Shown here piece by piece: positions 1-10,628 of a stretch of DNA of 64,000 nt. The stretch is from positions 53,189 to 117,188 of the forward strand of contig JAUZRW010000042.1 in NCBI GenBank assembly GCA_030950085.1, in the 5' to 3' direction. The notes under the pieces are model-generated. The model was not told where the DNA came from. It saw nothing but the letters and a program-made list of their open reading frames with translations, and did not search any database. Made by a program: the position numbers and the translations under genes. The DNA comes from Anaerolineae bacterium. GTDB lineage: Bacteria > Chloroflexota > Anaerolineae > Aggregatilineales > Phototrophicaceae. Numbering within the stretch: the stretch's first letter is position 1; every line of letters starts with the position of its first letter.

Positions 1-896
1 AACTTTTCGACCAGATACAATTGCGACAAAATGGACATCGGTTGTAGAATCCCATTTTCGGGGACACCACTAATCGCACTCAGAAAATCGAGCGAGGCTT
101 CGCCACGAAAAGTCGCGCCTAACATCAACACCAAGCCTTGCAGTGCATTATTCAACGCCCGATAAGTCAAACCAATCACTGATAAAGTTGCATCGCCTGT
201 ACTTTCAACAACCTGTTTTAGATTATTGTAGTAATCAGAAGGCGTTTGTTTGGCAGCAACCATACTGCGTGCCGCCATCACAATTGGCAGCACCTTATAA
301 CCCAATTGCTTCGTCACAGCATAGATATCAATATCGTACTTATTATCTTGGATACCAGCTTTTTGTTTCAGCAATACTCCTGCACTCATATCATTGAGTG
401 TGGGAACACGGACAGTTTCCCATGAACCAGCTAACTCGGTATCACTAATCAGAATCAGGGGTCGATTATCGGCGGCTTTATCAATGAATTGTTGGGGTGC
501 TAGTGCATCAGTCACATTATCTAGCACAATAAAGGGTTTTTGTGTCGTTAATGCCGTCGAGACTGCCCCAATCCGTGAAGCGGGTTGTTCATTCGTTGTA
601 ATATCATCTATGCTTAAGGCACGCCCTACTTGTACCAACAATTTTTGTAGAGGATGTGTGCCAGAGGCTAACCACAGCACGCCACCGGGTTGTTGTAAAA
701 AAGCGGCTGCCAGTGCCGCAGCGAGGGCAGTTTTCCCATTACCAGAATCGCCATAAAGCAACACAGGGCGACGCGCTTGGATATGGGCATAAATTTCTTT
801 CAACAAGTCATCACGTCCGACAGGTCTGCCGGGGTGCATTAGCGGGAGCGCATTAACATCATGTGCAGGTGATTCATGGGCTGTAAATTCGGTCAT
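1..896 (-). CDS. NB-ARC/STAND-type ATPase, N-terminal part (runs off the window)
   Basis: An open frame of 298 codons starts at ATG 896 and continues past the left edge, so the C-terminus is missing. A P-loop GDSGNGKTA lies at residues 49-57 and a Walker B-like strand KPFIVLDNV at about 120-128. A second hydrophobic strand ending LISD follows. This is the layout of NB-ARC/STAND signal-transduction ATPases, which usually carry C-terminal TPR or WD40 sensor repeats; here that part would lie outside the window. The protein begins almost directly with the ATPase, with no TIR, DNA-binding or protease effector in front. A weak GGGA-containing ribosome site precedes the start. The NTPase class is well supported; the role (regulator or defence) cannot be told from this part. 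Confidence 0.75.
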   Translation of the reverse strand, partial: MTEFTAHESPAHDVNALPLMHPGRPVGRDDLLKEIYAHIQARRPVLLYGDSGNGKTALAAALAAAFLQQPGGVLWLASGTHPLQKLLVQVGRALSIDDITTNEQPASRIGAVSTALTTQKPFIVLDNVTDALAPQQFIDKAADNRPLILISDTELAGSWETVRVPTLNDMSAGVLLKQKAGIQDNKYDIDIYAVTKQLGYKVLPIVMAARSMVAAKQTPSDYYNNLKQVVESTGDATLSVIGLTYRALNNALQGLVLMLGATFRGEASLDFLSAISGVPENGILQPMSILSQLYLVEK

Positions 897-1070
897 CAAG
901 CTATCCCGTGTTTGTTATCTCGAATAAGTTTATCTTCATGTATATTGGGAATTATAGCATTGTCTTGCAAAATCGGGTAATTGTACAATCCTGTTAGGAA
1001 TAATGGGGGATGCGCCTCATTTTCCATTTCTCCAACCATGGTAGAAGTTACACAATTCAGCACAAAAAAT

Positions 1071-1096
1071 TGTAGGGGCAATAGCGTGCTGCGCCC
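1071..1096. repeat. Family C palindromic repeat
   Basis: The TGTAGGGGCA half-motif followed by a GTGCTGCGCCC segment matches the palindromic repeat seen at about 16.87 and 41.97 kb. It lies between the ABC permease gene and the NB-ARC gene. Confidence 0.5.
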
Positions 1097-1147
1097 GAAA
1101 CTGCATAAGTTCTAATTGGATAGAGCTTATCGGCTGCCATACGTTTA

Positions 1148-2023
1148 TCATTTCAAGCCAGAGTGCATGAAGCTACGAATGAATTGTTTTTGGAAAATCA
1201 AGAAAATCAACATCAACGGGAAAATGATAATAATCGTCGCAGCCGTGACCAAACTCCAGCGTGCGCCAATATCAGTTAGTTGCGTAAAACGTAACAAGCC
1301 CATCGTCAGTGGACGCGATTTATCACTGGTGACAACAAGTGGCCACAATAACGAGTTCCAGTGGAAGCTAACACTGACCAGCCCGAATGCCACCAGTGTA
1401 GCACGACTCGGTGGTAAATAGACATACCGCAGCAAATGATACCAGCGACAGCCATCCATCAAGCCAGAATCAACCATATCACGCGGCACTTCTAAAAAGG
1501 CTTGCCGCAGCAAAAATGTCCCAAATGCCGAGCCAAAATAAGGCATGGCAATTGCTAGTGTGGTGTCATACAAACCCAGCACACGAATCGTCCTAAAGTT
1601 GGGGACGAGTAAAATCACTGTGGGAATCATCAACTGTGTCAGAACAAGATAAAATAAGACACGCTTGCCAAAAAATTCATAGTGGGCAAAGGCAAAAGCG
1701 GCTAAGGGCATCGTCATCAATTGAACCGCGAGTGTCAGCACGACATATTGAATCGTATTGGCATAATATGAATCGCTAATTTTGCCATCTTCGATTGTCG
1801 GGAAAAATGGTGCAAGGTCAATCGCTGTTTGATAACTTTCCAGTGTCAATCGGTCACTAAACCAAACATCATTATGACCCAGCGAGTCTTGTGGTGGACG
1901 AAACGAGACCACTATCGCCCACACAATCGGTATCACCCACAGCAAACAAATAAGCCCTGTAGCGATATTCGCGCCGATTGTTCCCCAATGTCGTGATTTT
2001 TGTGGGATAAAATTACTGGTCAT
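1148..2023 (-). CDS. Carbohydrate ABC transporter permease (MalG/UgpE type)
   Basis: This 291-aa inner-membrane protein has about six hydrophobic segments and is the second permease of a carbohydrate importer. The region binding the ATPase (EAA loop) is at about residues 184-205, with the DG of DSGLMDG and a following YVYLPP. The start at 2023 is preferred because GGAG sits eight bases upstream; a longer frame to 2053 lacks such a site. The start overlaps the end of the upstream permease gene by 11 bases, which indicates translational coupling. Together with that permease and the binding protein it forms an importer, but no ATPase gene is adjacent. A shared MsmK/UgpC-like ATPase elsewhere is likely. 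The exact sugar is unknown. Confidence 0.92.
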   Translation of the reverse strand: MTSNFIPQKSRHWGTIGANIATGLICLLWVIPIVWAIVVSFRPPQDSLGHNDVWFSDRLTLESYQTAIDLAPFFPTIEDGKISDSYYANTIQYVVLTLAVQLMTMPLAAFAFAHYEFFGKRVLFYLVLTQLMIPTVILLVPNFRTIRVLGLYDTTLAIAMPYFGSAFGTFLLRQAFLEVPRDMVDSGLMDGCRWYHLLRYVYLPPSRATLVAFGLVSVSFHWNSLLWPLVVTSDKSRPLTMGLLRFTQLTDIGARWSLVTAATIIIIFPLMLIFLIFQKQFIRSFMHSGLK

Positions 2024-2966
2024 CCGAACGCTCCGATAGCAGGAAATTAACAATCGTAAACAACAGCAACAGCGTAATCATGACAACTGTTAGGGCATTG
2101 GCAAAACCATAATTTTGCAGCACAAACCGTTGCTGATAAATCTCGTACAGCAGCAAATCGGCTTCTCCTGTGACAAGTTCGTTGGTGAGTATTAGCGCAT
2201 GGTCAATATTTTGGAATGCCCCAATAATGGCAATTACCGTGATAAACAAGGTCGTTCGTCGCAACAAAGGCAAAGTAATCTTCATTATTTTGGTCAGCCA
2301 AGTCGCGCCATCTAAATCAGCCGCCTCAAAAATATCGTCGGGTAAACCTTGCAATCCTGCTAAGTAAAAAATCATGAAATAGCCCGCATTCTTCCAGATG
2401 GCTACTATCATCAAACCATAAAGTGCCAAATCACGATTGATAACCCAATTTTCTGCGCCGCGATACCCGAAAAAGCGCAAAGCTGCATTCCATAAACCGT
2501 ATTCTGGGGTGAAGAAAAAGAGCCAAATCGTTGCCGCACTGACCATCGGTAACATGGTGGGATAAAACAAAGCCACTCGTGCCAATCCAATCCCTTGAAC
2601 GGTGCGATTGACCAGTAATGCAAACAAAAACGCCAGCAAGATACTCACCGGAACAGTGACGATGGTATAGCGAAGAGTATTGCCCATCACCTGATAAAAT
2701 ATCTCACCTTCTGTTGTAGATGGGTTGAACATCGCTCTAAAATAAGCAAAGCCAACATTATAGGGTCCACGAATACTGCGTGTTTCGCTTTCAATCCCCG
2801 GCAAATTGAGGTCAGTATCCCTTTGGCGTTCAGGTCGGTTGGGATGAAAATAAACCTGACTCTCGCGCAAAACCTGAAATGTCGGATACACCGTAAACAA
2901 CAAAATAAAAATCAGGGTCGGTAATATCAGTAAGTAGGGTAACGGATTAAATGACTTTTGTGTCAT
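2013..2966 (-). CDS. Carbohydrate ABC transporter permease (MalF/UgpA type)
   Basis: This 317-aa membrane permease has an N-terminal TM segment at about residues 10-30 and five more hydrophobic segments. A classic EAA loop at about 214-233 reads EAADLDGATW followed by ITLPLL. It pairs with the overlapping downstream permease to form the channel of a sugar importer. The start has AGGAA upstream at suitable spacing. A periplasmic insertion of about 40 residues after the first TM segment is polar and Arg/Asp-rich. The upstream solute-binding protein gene is separated by about 225 bases containing a palindromic repeat, so the three genes may be one operon with processing or attenuation between them. 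Substrate not determinable from sequence. Confidence 0.93.
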   Translation of the reverse strand: MTQKSFNPLPYLLILPTLIFILLFTVYPTFQVLRESQVYFHPNRPERQRDTDLNLPGIESETRSIRGPYNVGFAYFRAMFNPSTTEGEIFYQVMGNTLRYTIVTVPVSILLAFLFALLVNRTVQGIGLARVALFYPTMLPMVSAATIWLFFFTPEYGLWNAALRFFGYRGAENWVINRDLALYGLMIVAIWKNAGYFMIFYLAGLQGLPDDIFEAADLDGATWLTKIMKITLPLLRRTTLFITVIAIIGAFQNIDHALILTNELVTGEADLLLYEIYQQRFVLQNYGFANALTVVMITLLLLFTIVNFLLSERSDDQ

Positions 2967-3059
2967 GCGTTGATTCCTAAGAAAAAGTGCAGACAGTTTA
3001 GGTGATATAGAGGTGGGTCGCTATTCCCTCACGCATCAAAATAACACTTTTCAGCCTCA

Positions 3060-3176
3060 TTTCGGCGAGATAGTCCAAGACTATCCCCTACGCTTGAACC
3101 CAATTTGTCATGTGTAGGGGAAGGTTTCAAACCTTCCCGTAGGTTCAAATAGGGTGCAGCACGCCACACCCCTACG
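3060..3176. repeat. Family C palindromic repeat cluster between ABC importer genes
   Basis: A perfect hairpin GGGAAGGTTT / AAACCTTCCC lies at about 3118-3138. It is enclosed by TGTGTAGGGG (3111-3120) and CACCCCTACG (3168-3176) as outer inverted ends. Located between the binding-protein gene and the first permease gene, it could stabilise the upstream message, a known effect of REP-like hairpins; that effect is inferred here. Confidence 0.6.
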
Positions 3177-3192
3177 TTCCAAAATATCTCAC

Positions 3193-4458
3193 CTACTCGA
3201 AAATGCTCAAGATAGATTCGGCTTCTGTTTGTGCTTGCTCCATAGCAGATGCGGCATCTGTTTCACCATTCAACACAGCGAGAATCTGCGCGTGGAGAAT
3301 GTTACGGATGTCGCCCAAAGATTGTACTGAGAATTCGCGCACGGCAGAATCAATCGTGGCACGGGCTTCATCTACTTGTGGATTTTCTTCAGAAAAAGCT
3401 GTCCATGCGTCTAGTTCAAAACCACTTTCACGAGTATTGTAGTACCCGGCGTTGATGCTCCAATCGACAGTTCGTTCGGGGGCTGTGAGCCATTCCACGA
3501 AGTCCCAAGCAGCTTGTGCGGTAGCATCGTCAATATCGGCTGACATATACAGATTACCGCCACCTGTCACCGTGAATGACCCGCCATCTTGTCCCGGAAT
3601 ACCACTGACACCAAATTCAAAATCGGCATTGTCAATAATGGTTCGCAATGAGCCACTGCTATGTAAAATCATCGCTGCTGAACCATCCAAGAAGGCACCG
3701 GGCGCATCACCCCAATTGCTTTGAACGCCATCAGGAGTCGCGTCGTATTCTTCGTAGAGTGCAACCCAGAAATTAAGTGCTTCAACCACATCGTCATTAT
3801 TGAAAAAGACTTCGGTATCGCTATCAGAAACGATGTTTTGTCCACTGCCAGCAGCAAAAGGTTGGAATAACCAGTAGGGCCAACTATTTGGAATCAGAAT
3901 ACCTTCGCGCTCATCCGTTGTGAGAGCCTGTGCTGTGGTAGCGAGTTCTTCCCAATTTGTTGGGACATCTAATCCAGCGTCGGCTAAAAGGTCAGCATTG
4001 TAATACAGCAAGACAGTTGACCGTTGGAACGGAACGCTATAGAGTTCCCCTGTGCCATCACCATCAAAATCATAATAGCTATTAGCGAGCCATGCCGCGA
4101 CGAAATCCGATAGATAGTCTTCTGAGGCAAAGGCATCCAAAGATTGTATCACTTCGGCATTGCGGAGGTCGTAAATATCAGTTGCCAGCATAATGGCTAA
4201 TGCCGGCACATCACCCCCACCTTCGGCAACAGTCAGCAGACGATTCTTGACATCGCCATAGCCACCTTCAAATGACCAGACGATTTCTACGCCGTCATTT
4301 TCAGACATATAGGCTTCGGCATAACCATTCAGAATCTCCGTAATGGGGCTATCAACGGAAATCGGGAAATAAATTTCAACTGTCACCGTCTCTTGCGCGG
4401 AAATGATGTTAGCGCCAAGAAGTAGCAGAACCAGTACAACAAGTATTGAACGTTTCAT
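3193..4458 (-). CDS. Extracellular solute-binding protein of a carbohydrate ABC importer
   Basis: The start at 4458 gives a 421-aa protein with a clean Sec signal peptide (MKRS, then a leucine-rich core ending near SAQE at residue 22). AGGATT lies upstream. There is no lipobox cysteine, so it is either released or held by an uncleaved signal. The mature part has features of family-1 sugar-binding proteins (UgpB/MalE-like): a GGGDVPALAIML segment, DIYDLRNAEVIQSLD, VPFQRSTVLLYYN and a C-terminal AAWDFVEWLTAP segment. It should capture a sugar or glycerophosphodiester-like substrate and deliver it to the two permeases encoded downstream. A frame extension to 4536 adds 26 residues that lack a signal sequence and is probably not translated. 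Confidence 0.93.
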   Translation of the reverse strand: MKRSILVVLVLLLLGANIISAQETVTVEIYFPISVDSPITEILNGYAEAYMSENDGVEIVWSFEGGYGDVKNRLLTVAEGGGDVPALAIMLATDIYDLRNAEVIQSLDAFASEDYLSDFVAAWLANSYYDFDGDGTGELYSVPFQRSTVLLYYNADLLADAGLDVPTNWEELATTAQALTTDEREGILIPNSWPYWLFQPFAAGSGQNIVSDSDTEVFFNNDDVVEALNFWVALYEEYDATPDGVQSNWGDAPGAFLDGSAAMILHSSGSLRTIIDNADFEFGVSGIPGQDGGSFTVTGGGNLYMSADIDDATAQAAWDFVEWLTAPERTVDWSINAGYYNTRESGFELDAWTAFSEENPQVDEARATIDSAVREFSVQSLGDIRNILHAQILAVLNGETDAASAMEQAQTEAESILSIFE

Positions 4459-4706
4459 AAGTAAATCCTTCGTACATTCATTATTTTGTGCTTTTTGCAT
4501 CGTCAATATTAGACGATGGTGCATATTATAACGCAAAAGTGGCTAAAAAAACGGTTCAAAATAGTGTCATCCTATGAAATACACCCAAGCAACAGAGATT
4601 AACTTCAAATATAGATAGTATGCAGGTACTATGGGAGAGTAACCCTGATGAACTTGATGGATTGTCAAAATTTATGTCTTCCAACCAACAGTGAAAGCGA
4701 AACACA

Positions 4707-5900
4707 TTGACTGAGAATAAAATCCCGATAGCGAAACCATTTTTAGGCGATGCCGAGGCTGACCTTGTACGCGAGGTGATTCGCAGTGGCTGGGTGACTC
4801 AGGGTCCGATGGTCAAGGCATTTGAGGGCGAATTTGCGGCAACTGTTGGCGCACAATATGCAACGGCAGTTTCTAATGCCACCACAGGCTTGCATCTTTC
4901 CTTGAAGGCAGTCGGAGTCAAAGTCGGTGATGAAGTGATTACGGTCAGTCATTCCTTCATTGCAACAGCGAATGCCATCCGTTATTGTGGCGCGATTCCG
5001 GTTTTCTGCGATATTGACCCCCGTACCTATAATATGGATATCAACAAGGTCGAGGCACTCATCAGCGAGAAAACTGCCGCTATTTTATGTGTGCATCAAG
5101 TCGGGATGCCCTGTGATTTAGAGGCACTCGTTGCGATGAGCCAAAAACACAAGATTCCATTGGTGGAAGATGCCGCCTGTGCCATCGGTAGTGAAGTGCA
5201 TTTTCAGGGCAAATGGGACAAAATAGGTGCGCCGCATGGTGATATCGCTGTCTTTAGTTTTCATCCGCGTAAGGTCATCACAACGGGCGATGGTGGCATG
5301 ATTACAACGAATAATCCCGATATCGACGAAAAATGCAAATTATGGCGACAACACAGCATGAGCGTTCGTGATACAGAGCGCCACAATGCCAAGCAAATTA
5401 TTTTTGAGGAATATACCGAACTAGGTTACAATTATCGCATGACCGATATTCAAGCGGCTGTCGGGCGTGAACAACTGAAACGGCTACCCGAAATTATCGA
5501 ACGACGGCGTGAATTAGCAGACCGCTATCATGAATTGTTGGGCAATATAGGCGGTCTTATCTTGCCGCATGAACCGCAATACGCCCGTTCTAATTGGCAA
5601 AGTTATATTGTTCGTTTACCAGATGGTTTCGACCAACGAACCGTCATGCAGCAATTACTCGATGTGGGGATTAGCACCCGTCGCGCCATCATGAACAGTC
5701 ATCGTGAGCCTGCCTACGAAATCGAAGATTGGCAATGTGCAGGTCAACGCTCAAGCTGTGATTGTGCGCCTCGTACCTGCCGCGAATTATCACATAGCGA
5801 GTTTATCCAAGATAATGCGATTGCGATTCCCTTGTATGTCCCCATGAGTGATGACGAGCAAGACCGTGTCGTGGCTGCCTTGCGAAGTATCATTCAGTAG
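4707..5900 (+). CDS. DegT/DnrJ/EryC1/StrS family PLP aminotransferase
   Basis: This 397-aa fold-type I PLP enzyme acts on keto-sugars or similar carbonyl compounds. N-terminal IPIAKPFLGD is the family start. The PLP lysine is K189 in SFHPRKVITTGDGG, and VEDAACAIG carries the PLP-binding Asp. The start is a TTG at 4707 with only a weak upstream site; no in-frame ATG fits the conserved N-terminus better. A short cysteine-rich stretch (CAGQRSSCDCAPRTC) at about residues 345-360 is unusual, because the family normally has a short linker there. The gene is divergent from the sugar importer and is followed by a sugar isomerase-like gene, which suggests sugar metabolism or surface-sugar synthesis. 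Confidence 0.9.
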   Translation: MTENKIPIAKPFLGDAEADLVREVIRSGWVTQGPMVKAFEGEFAATVGAQYATAVSNATTGLHLSLKAVGVKVGDEVITVSHSFIATANAIRYCGAIPVFCDIDPRTYNMDINKVEALISEKTAAILCVHQVGMPCDLEALVAMSQKHKIPLVEDAACAIGSEVHFQGKWDKIGAPHGDIAVFSFHPRKVITTGDGGMITTNNPDIDEKCKLWRQHSMSVRDTERHNAKQIIFEEYTELGYNYRMTDIQAAVGREQLKRLPEIIERRRELADRYHELLGNIGGLILPHEPQYARSNWQSYIVRLPDGFDQRTVMQQLLDVGISTRRAIMNSHREPAYEIEDWQCAGQRSSCDCAPRTCRELSHSEFIQDNAIAIPLYVPMSDDEQDRVVAALRSIIQ

Positions 5901-6036
5901 AGTCTGGAAAGCGGTAAAAAATGAACCACAAAGCCACAAAGGACACAAAGATTCCAGTTCAAAATGATGCTCTGCGGCTCTGATTCTCTGTTTCTCTGCG
6001 TTAAGCATTTTTCTGAATATTTACTAGAATCTACAA
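5897..6036 (+). repeat. Family A hairpin repeat with inverted ends
   Basis: The purine-rich left arm AACCACAAAGCCACAAAGG and the right arm TCTGATTCTCTGTTTCTCTG form a long imperfect hairpin. The element begins GTAGAGTCTGG directly at the stop of the aminotransferase gene and ends CTAGAATCTAC, giving imperfect terminal inverted repeats. Related copies occur at about 11.6, 16.8, 22.2, 25.0, 42.1 and 46.6 kb. Confidence 0.75.
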
Positions 6037-6074
6037 TATGAACAGCACTGACAATCATAGGAGCAATTAACGGC

Positions 6075-6917
6075 ATGAAATTGGCGATACACGAAGCAAT
6101 GTTGCCCGGACGGTCTTTGAAGGAACGCTATCAACAGGCTAAAAATCTAGGCTTTGATGGCATTGAATTATTTGCAGAGGGGCTAGATGAGCGCATCATG
6201 GATGTCGCTATGGCTCTTGATGCTGTTGATTTATCAGTGGCATCAGTGCATCTTGGTAAAATAGAAGGCTACTTGTCGCCCGATTCGCCGACTCGTGAGA
6301 AGGCGATTAGCAATATGCGTCAGGCGATGGCAATGGCGGTTGATTTGAATGCTAACCATGTGGTTTTTGTCCCACAATGGGGTAATCTACTCACACCAGA
6401 TATGACCCCCTACCGTAGCTCAGAAGAACTTGCCAGCGAGTTACTGATTTGGCTCTTACGCACTGTCTCAGATTTAGCCTATGCCTTGGGATGTTTGCTG
6501 CATATTCAACCGCGCAATCGCTTTGAAACACAATTCCTGAATACCGTGCCGCAAGCCTCAAAATTTCTGGATGTGATTCAGATGAAGCGCGAAACAGGCA
6601 AAGTCGATAACCCCTTTATCAAGATTGCGCCCAATACATTTGATATGGCGCTCGAAGAAGATAATCTCATTGAGGCTCTCAAACAACACGGTCATCGACT
6701 CGGCTACCTGTATTTGAGTGATAGTAATGGACGTTTACCGGGGCAAGGTTTACTCGATTTTGCGACGATTGCCTCTGCACTGAAAGAGACTAACTATGAG
6801 GGTTGGCTTTGCTTGCGTGTCAATCCACTCCCGAAAAACCCAGCCGATGAAGCCTATCCTCTGTTGGATGCCCTACCGGACACGATTGAGCTATTAGAAA
6901 AAGTTGGCTTACATTGA
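6075..6917 (+). CDS. Sugar phosphate isomerase/epimerase-like TIM-barrel protein
   Basis: This 280-aa protein has the xylose isomerase-like/AP-endonuclease 2 TIM-barrel pattern. It shows GFDGIELFAEG near residue 28, SVASVHLG near 57, MAVDLNANHVVFVPQ near 95 and YLYLSDSNGRLPGQG near 217, where family members have metal-binding His/Asp/Glu residues. AGGAG lies 11 bases before the ATG. Such proteins isomerise or epimerise sugars, inositols or hydroxypyruvate-like compounds. Its position after a sugar aminotransferase and near a sugar importer fits carbohydrate metabolism. The exact substrate cannot be given. Metal residues were judged by eye, so an inactive or divergent member is possible. Confidence 0.82.
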   Translation: MKLAIHEAMLPGRSLKERYQQAKNLGFDGIELFAEGLDERIMDVAMALDAVDLSVASVHLGKIEGYLSPDSPTREKAISNMRQAMAMAVDLNANHVVFVPQWGNLLTPDMTPYRSSEELASELLIWLLRTVSDLAYALGCLLHIQPRNRFETQFLNTVPQASKFLDVIQMKRETGKVDNPFIKIAPNTFDMALEEDNLIEALKQHGHRLGYLYLSDSNGRLPGQGLLDFATIASALKETNYEGWLCLRVNPLPKNPADEAYPLLDALPDTIELLEKVGLH

Positions 6918-6944
6918 TTGTAATTTTCCTTACCCAATATTCGC

Positions 6945-7202
6945 TTACAGTGCCTCGAAGCCCCCAGTTTCTTGTACATCCACGCGCACGCCTTCAATCA
7001 TACGCGGAATGACATCTTCTAGCGCGAGTTCTTCAAGCGGCACTTTCTTCTCAACCATCACAATCAATGCCGCTTCAGAGCTATTGTCATCACCCTCTTT
7101 AGCGAGACCAATGCCGACACCGACAACATTCGGTTTTTCCATCAGAACTTGTGCATAGCGAGCTTGTACATCTGTCAGTTTATTGCGTGTTTCCTCATCC
7201 AT
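6945..7202 (-). CDS. Small conserved protein, NVVGVGIG-type
   Basis: An 85-aa soluble protein reads PNVVGVGIGLAK in the middle and LIVMVEKKVPLEEL, then DVIPRMIEGVRVDV, toward the end. This pattern is commonly seen at the N-terminus of trypsin-like or other modular bacterial proteins and also as stand-alone small proteins. There is no catalytic triad, so it is not a protease by itself. AGGAAACC is well placed before the ATG. It is convergent with the TIM-barrel gene; the gap is 27 bases. Function unknown. Confidence 0.7.
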   Translation of the reverse strand: MDEETRNKLTDVQARYAQVLMEKPNVVGVGIGLAKEGDDNSSEAALIVMVEKKVPLEELALEDVIPRMIEGVRVDVQETGGFEAL

Positions 7203-7389
7203 CAGGCGGTTTCCTATCTAGTTTTGACTACTCTGTAGACTCAAATGACCGTCGCAGTTTTTTTGTGTCCCATATGACTAGAAATTCCAATTTGTCATTG
7301 ATGATAGCAGTATATTCGATAGAATGAATATTGTCACTCATTAACGACAGTATGATTCGTTATCCAACACTACATTTGAAAGACAATTT

Positions 7390-8145
7390 ATGACAACTCT
7401 ATTGGTAACAAATGATGATGGTGTAAAGGCTGTCGGATTACTGGCATTGGCGCAGGCGATGGAACAATTTGGCACGGTTCAAGTCGCTGCCCCAGCGCGT
7501 AACCAGAGTGCGAGTGGGCATAAAAAAACACTCTTTAGTAACATTACTGTTTCCGATACTGAATTAGCAAATGGACAGCCAGCAACCTCTATTGATGGTT
7601 CTCCAGCAGATTGTATTGCCTTGTGTGCGATGGGCTTACGTCCATGGCCGCCGCGTTTAGTCGTATCGGGTATCAATCGGGGCTCAAATATGGGGCAAGA
7701 TATTACCTACAGTGGGACAGTGACAGCCGCTTTAGAAGCGGTCATTCATGGTGTGCCTGCCCTAGCAATATCTTTATCTGACTCCAATGCAAGTGAAGTT
7801 GCCGATTATGCTGAAGCAGCCCGTGTTGCAGCTATTGTTGTGCGCTATATGCTAAATCAGGATATGCCGCCACTCACTATCCTCAATTTGAATATCCCGA
7901 AAGGTAAAATCAAAGGCATTCGCCTGACACGACAAGGTGTTCGTATCTATCGTGATGAAATTGAAATGGACGAAGACCGTCGAACAGTGCGGATTGTTGG
8001 CGAACCCCCGACAGGTGTGGTGGATGAACTCGGTACAGATATTTGGGCAGTTCATAATGGTTATGCCAGCTTGACTCCCATTCATCTGGATATGACAGCG
8101 CATCGCTTTTTGGCAGATTTAGGCGCATGGGATATCGAGGTTTAA
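7390..8145 (+). CDS. surE: 5'/3'-nucleotidase SurE
   Basis: This 251-aa stationary-phase survival nucleotidase hydrolyses nucleoside 5'- or 3'-monophosphates using a divalent metal. The family signature is complete: TNDDG with metal-binding Asp residues 9-10, NQSASGH near residue 38, IDGSPADC near 67, and SGINRGSNMG followed by YSGTVTAALEA near 95-120. Length is typical. It acts in the cytoplasm. A cyclase-family hydrolase gene follows 28 bases downstream on the same strand, so they are probably one operon. Confidence 0.96.
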   Translation: MTTLLVTNDDGVKAVGLLALAQAMEQFGTVQVAAPARNQSASGHKKTLFSNITVSDTELANGQPATSIDGSPADCIALCAMGLRPWPPRLVVSGINRGSNMGQDITYSGTVTAALEAVIHGVPALAISLSDSNASEVADYAEAARVAAIVVRYMLNQDMPPLTILNLNIPKGKIKGIRLTRQGVRIYRDEIEMDEDRRTVRIVGEPPTGVVDELGTDIWAVHNGYASLTPIHLDMTAHRFLADLGAWDIEV

Positions 8146-8173
8146 GCGAATTTTAGAAGAAAGGTTCATAAAT

Positions 8174-8860
8174 ATGGATAAACGAACAGGTGATGATTCA
8201 TCGCGCCTGATTGATTTAAGTCACACAATTGAAGTGGGTCTGATTACCTACAAAGGTTTACCAGCTCCGATTGTCTGTGATTATCTGAGCCGCGAAGACT
8301 CGCGTAAAGTGTATGCAGCAGGCACAGAATTTCAGATTGCCAAGATAGAAATGGTCGCTAATACTGGAACGTACATCGACTGCCCCTTTCATCGCTATCC
8401 TGATGGCAAAGATGTTTCCGACTATCCACTTGAGCGTTTTGTCGATATTGATGCCATCACTATTCGGGCGGATTATCGCAATGGATTAGCTGTAGATAAA
8501 TCATTTTTTGAGGCAAAAGAATTGCATGGTCGGGCTGTACTTGTTCATACAGGTTGGGGAGATGCGTATTGGAATACAGCGCAGTATCACGAAAATCATC
8601 CCTTCCTCACAGAAGATGCTGCTGAATACCTCAAAGCAGTCGGCGTGAAGTTAGTCGGCATTGATTCACTCAATATTGACGATACGCGCACGAATACCCG
8701 CCCCGTTCATTCCATATTACTAGGGGCGGAGATTCTTATCGTGGAGCATCTGTGTCGTTTAGATGCTGTACCAGATGACGACTATACATTCAGTGCTGTG
8801 CCGCCCAAATTCAAAGGCGTTGGCACATTTCCCGTTCGTGCCTATGCCAACATCAAATGA
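8174..8860 (+). CDS. Cyclase family protein (kynurenine formamidase-like metal hydrolase)
   Basis: The 228-aa protein matches the cyclase/arylformamidase family: LIDLSHTIEVGL at residues 12-23, ANTGTYIDCPFHRYPDG near 75, and a later GIDSLNIDD. In KynB the metal motif reads HxGTHxDxPxH. Here it is NTGTYIDCPFH, so two of the usual histidines are Asn and Tyr while Asp and the last His remain. This may define a subfamily with different metal use or substrate. AGAAAGG precedes the start, and the gene lies 28 bases after surE. A role in tryptophan breakdown is not supported, because no other pathway gene is present. Confidence 0.85.
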   Translation: MDKRTGDDSSRLIDLSHTIEVGLITYKGLPAPIVCDYLSREDSRKVYAAGTEFQIAKIEMVANTGTYIDCPFHRYPDGKDVSDYPLERFVDIDAITIRADYRNGLAVDKSFFEAKELHGRAVLVHTGWGDAYWNTAQYHENHPFLTEDAAEYLKAVGVKLVGIDSLNIDDTRTNTRPVHSILLGAEILIVEHLCRLDAVPDDDYTFSAVPPKFKGVGTFPVRAYANIK

Positions 8861-8875
8861 TGAGTCCTTGAGAAC

Positions 8876-10537
<1,662 letters not shown>

Positions 10538-10628
10538 TCAGATTGCTTTTATTATCAGAACAAATATAGTTCGTGTTGAGTGTCCTTTATCATGAATCAA
10601 CCGTGCAATTATCAACAATTACCGTTGT

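Noticed and set aside
896..1081. A 61-codon reading frame overlapping the start of the NB-ARC gene (TGATG)
   Set aside because: Its 5' part runs out of a family C repeat, there is no ribosome site and no family match.
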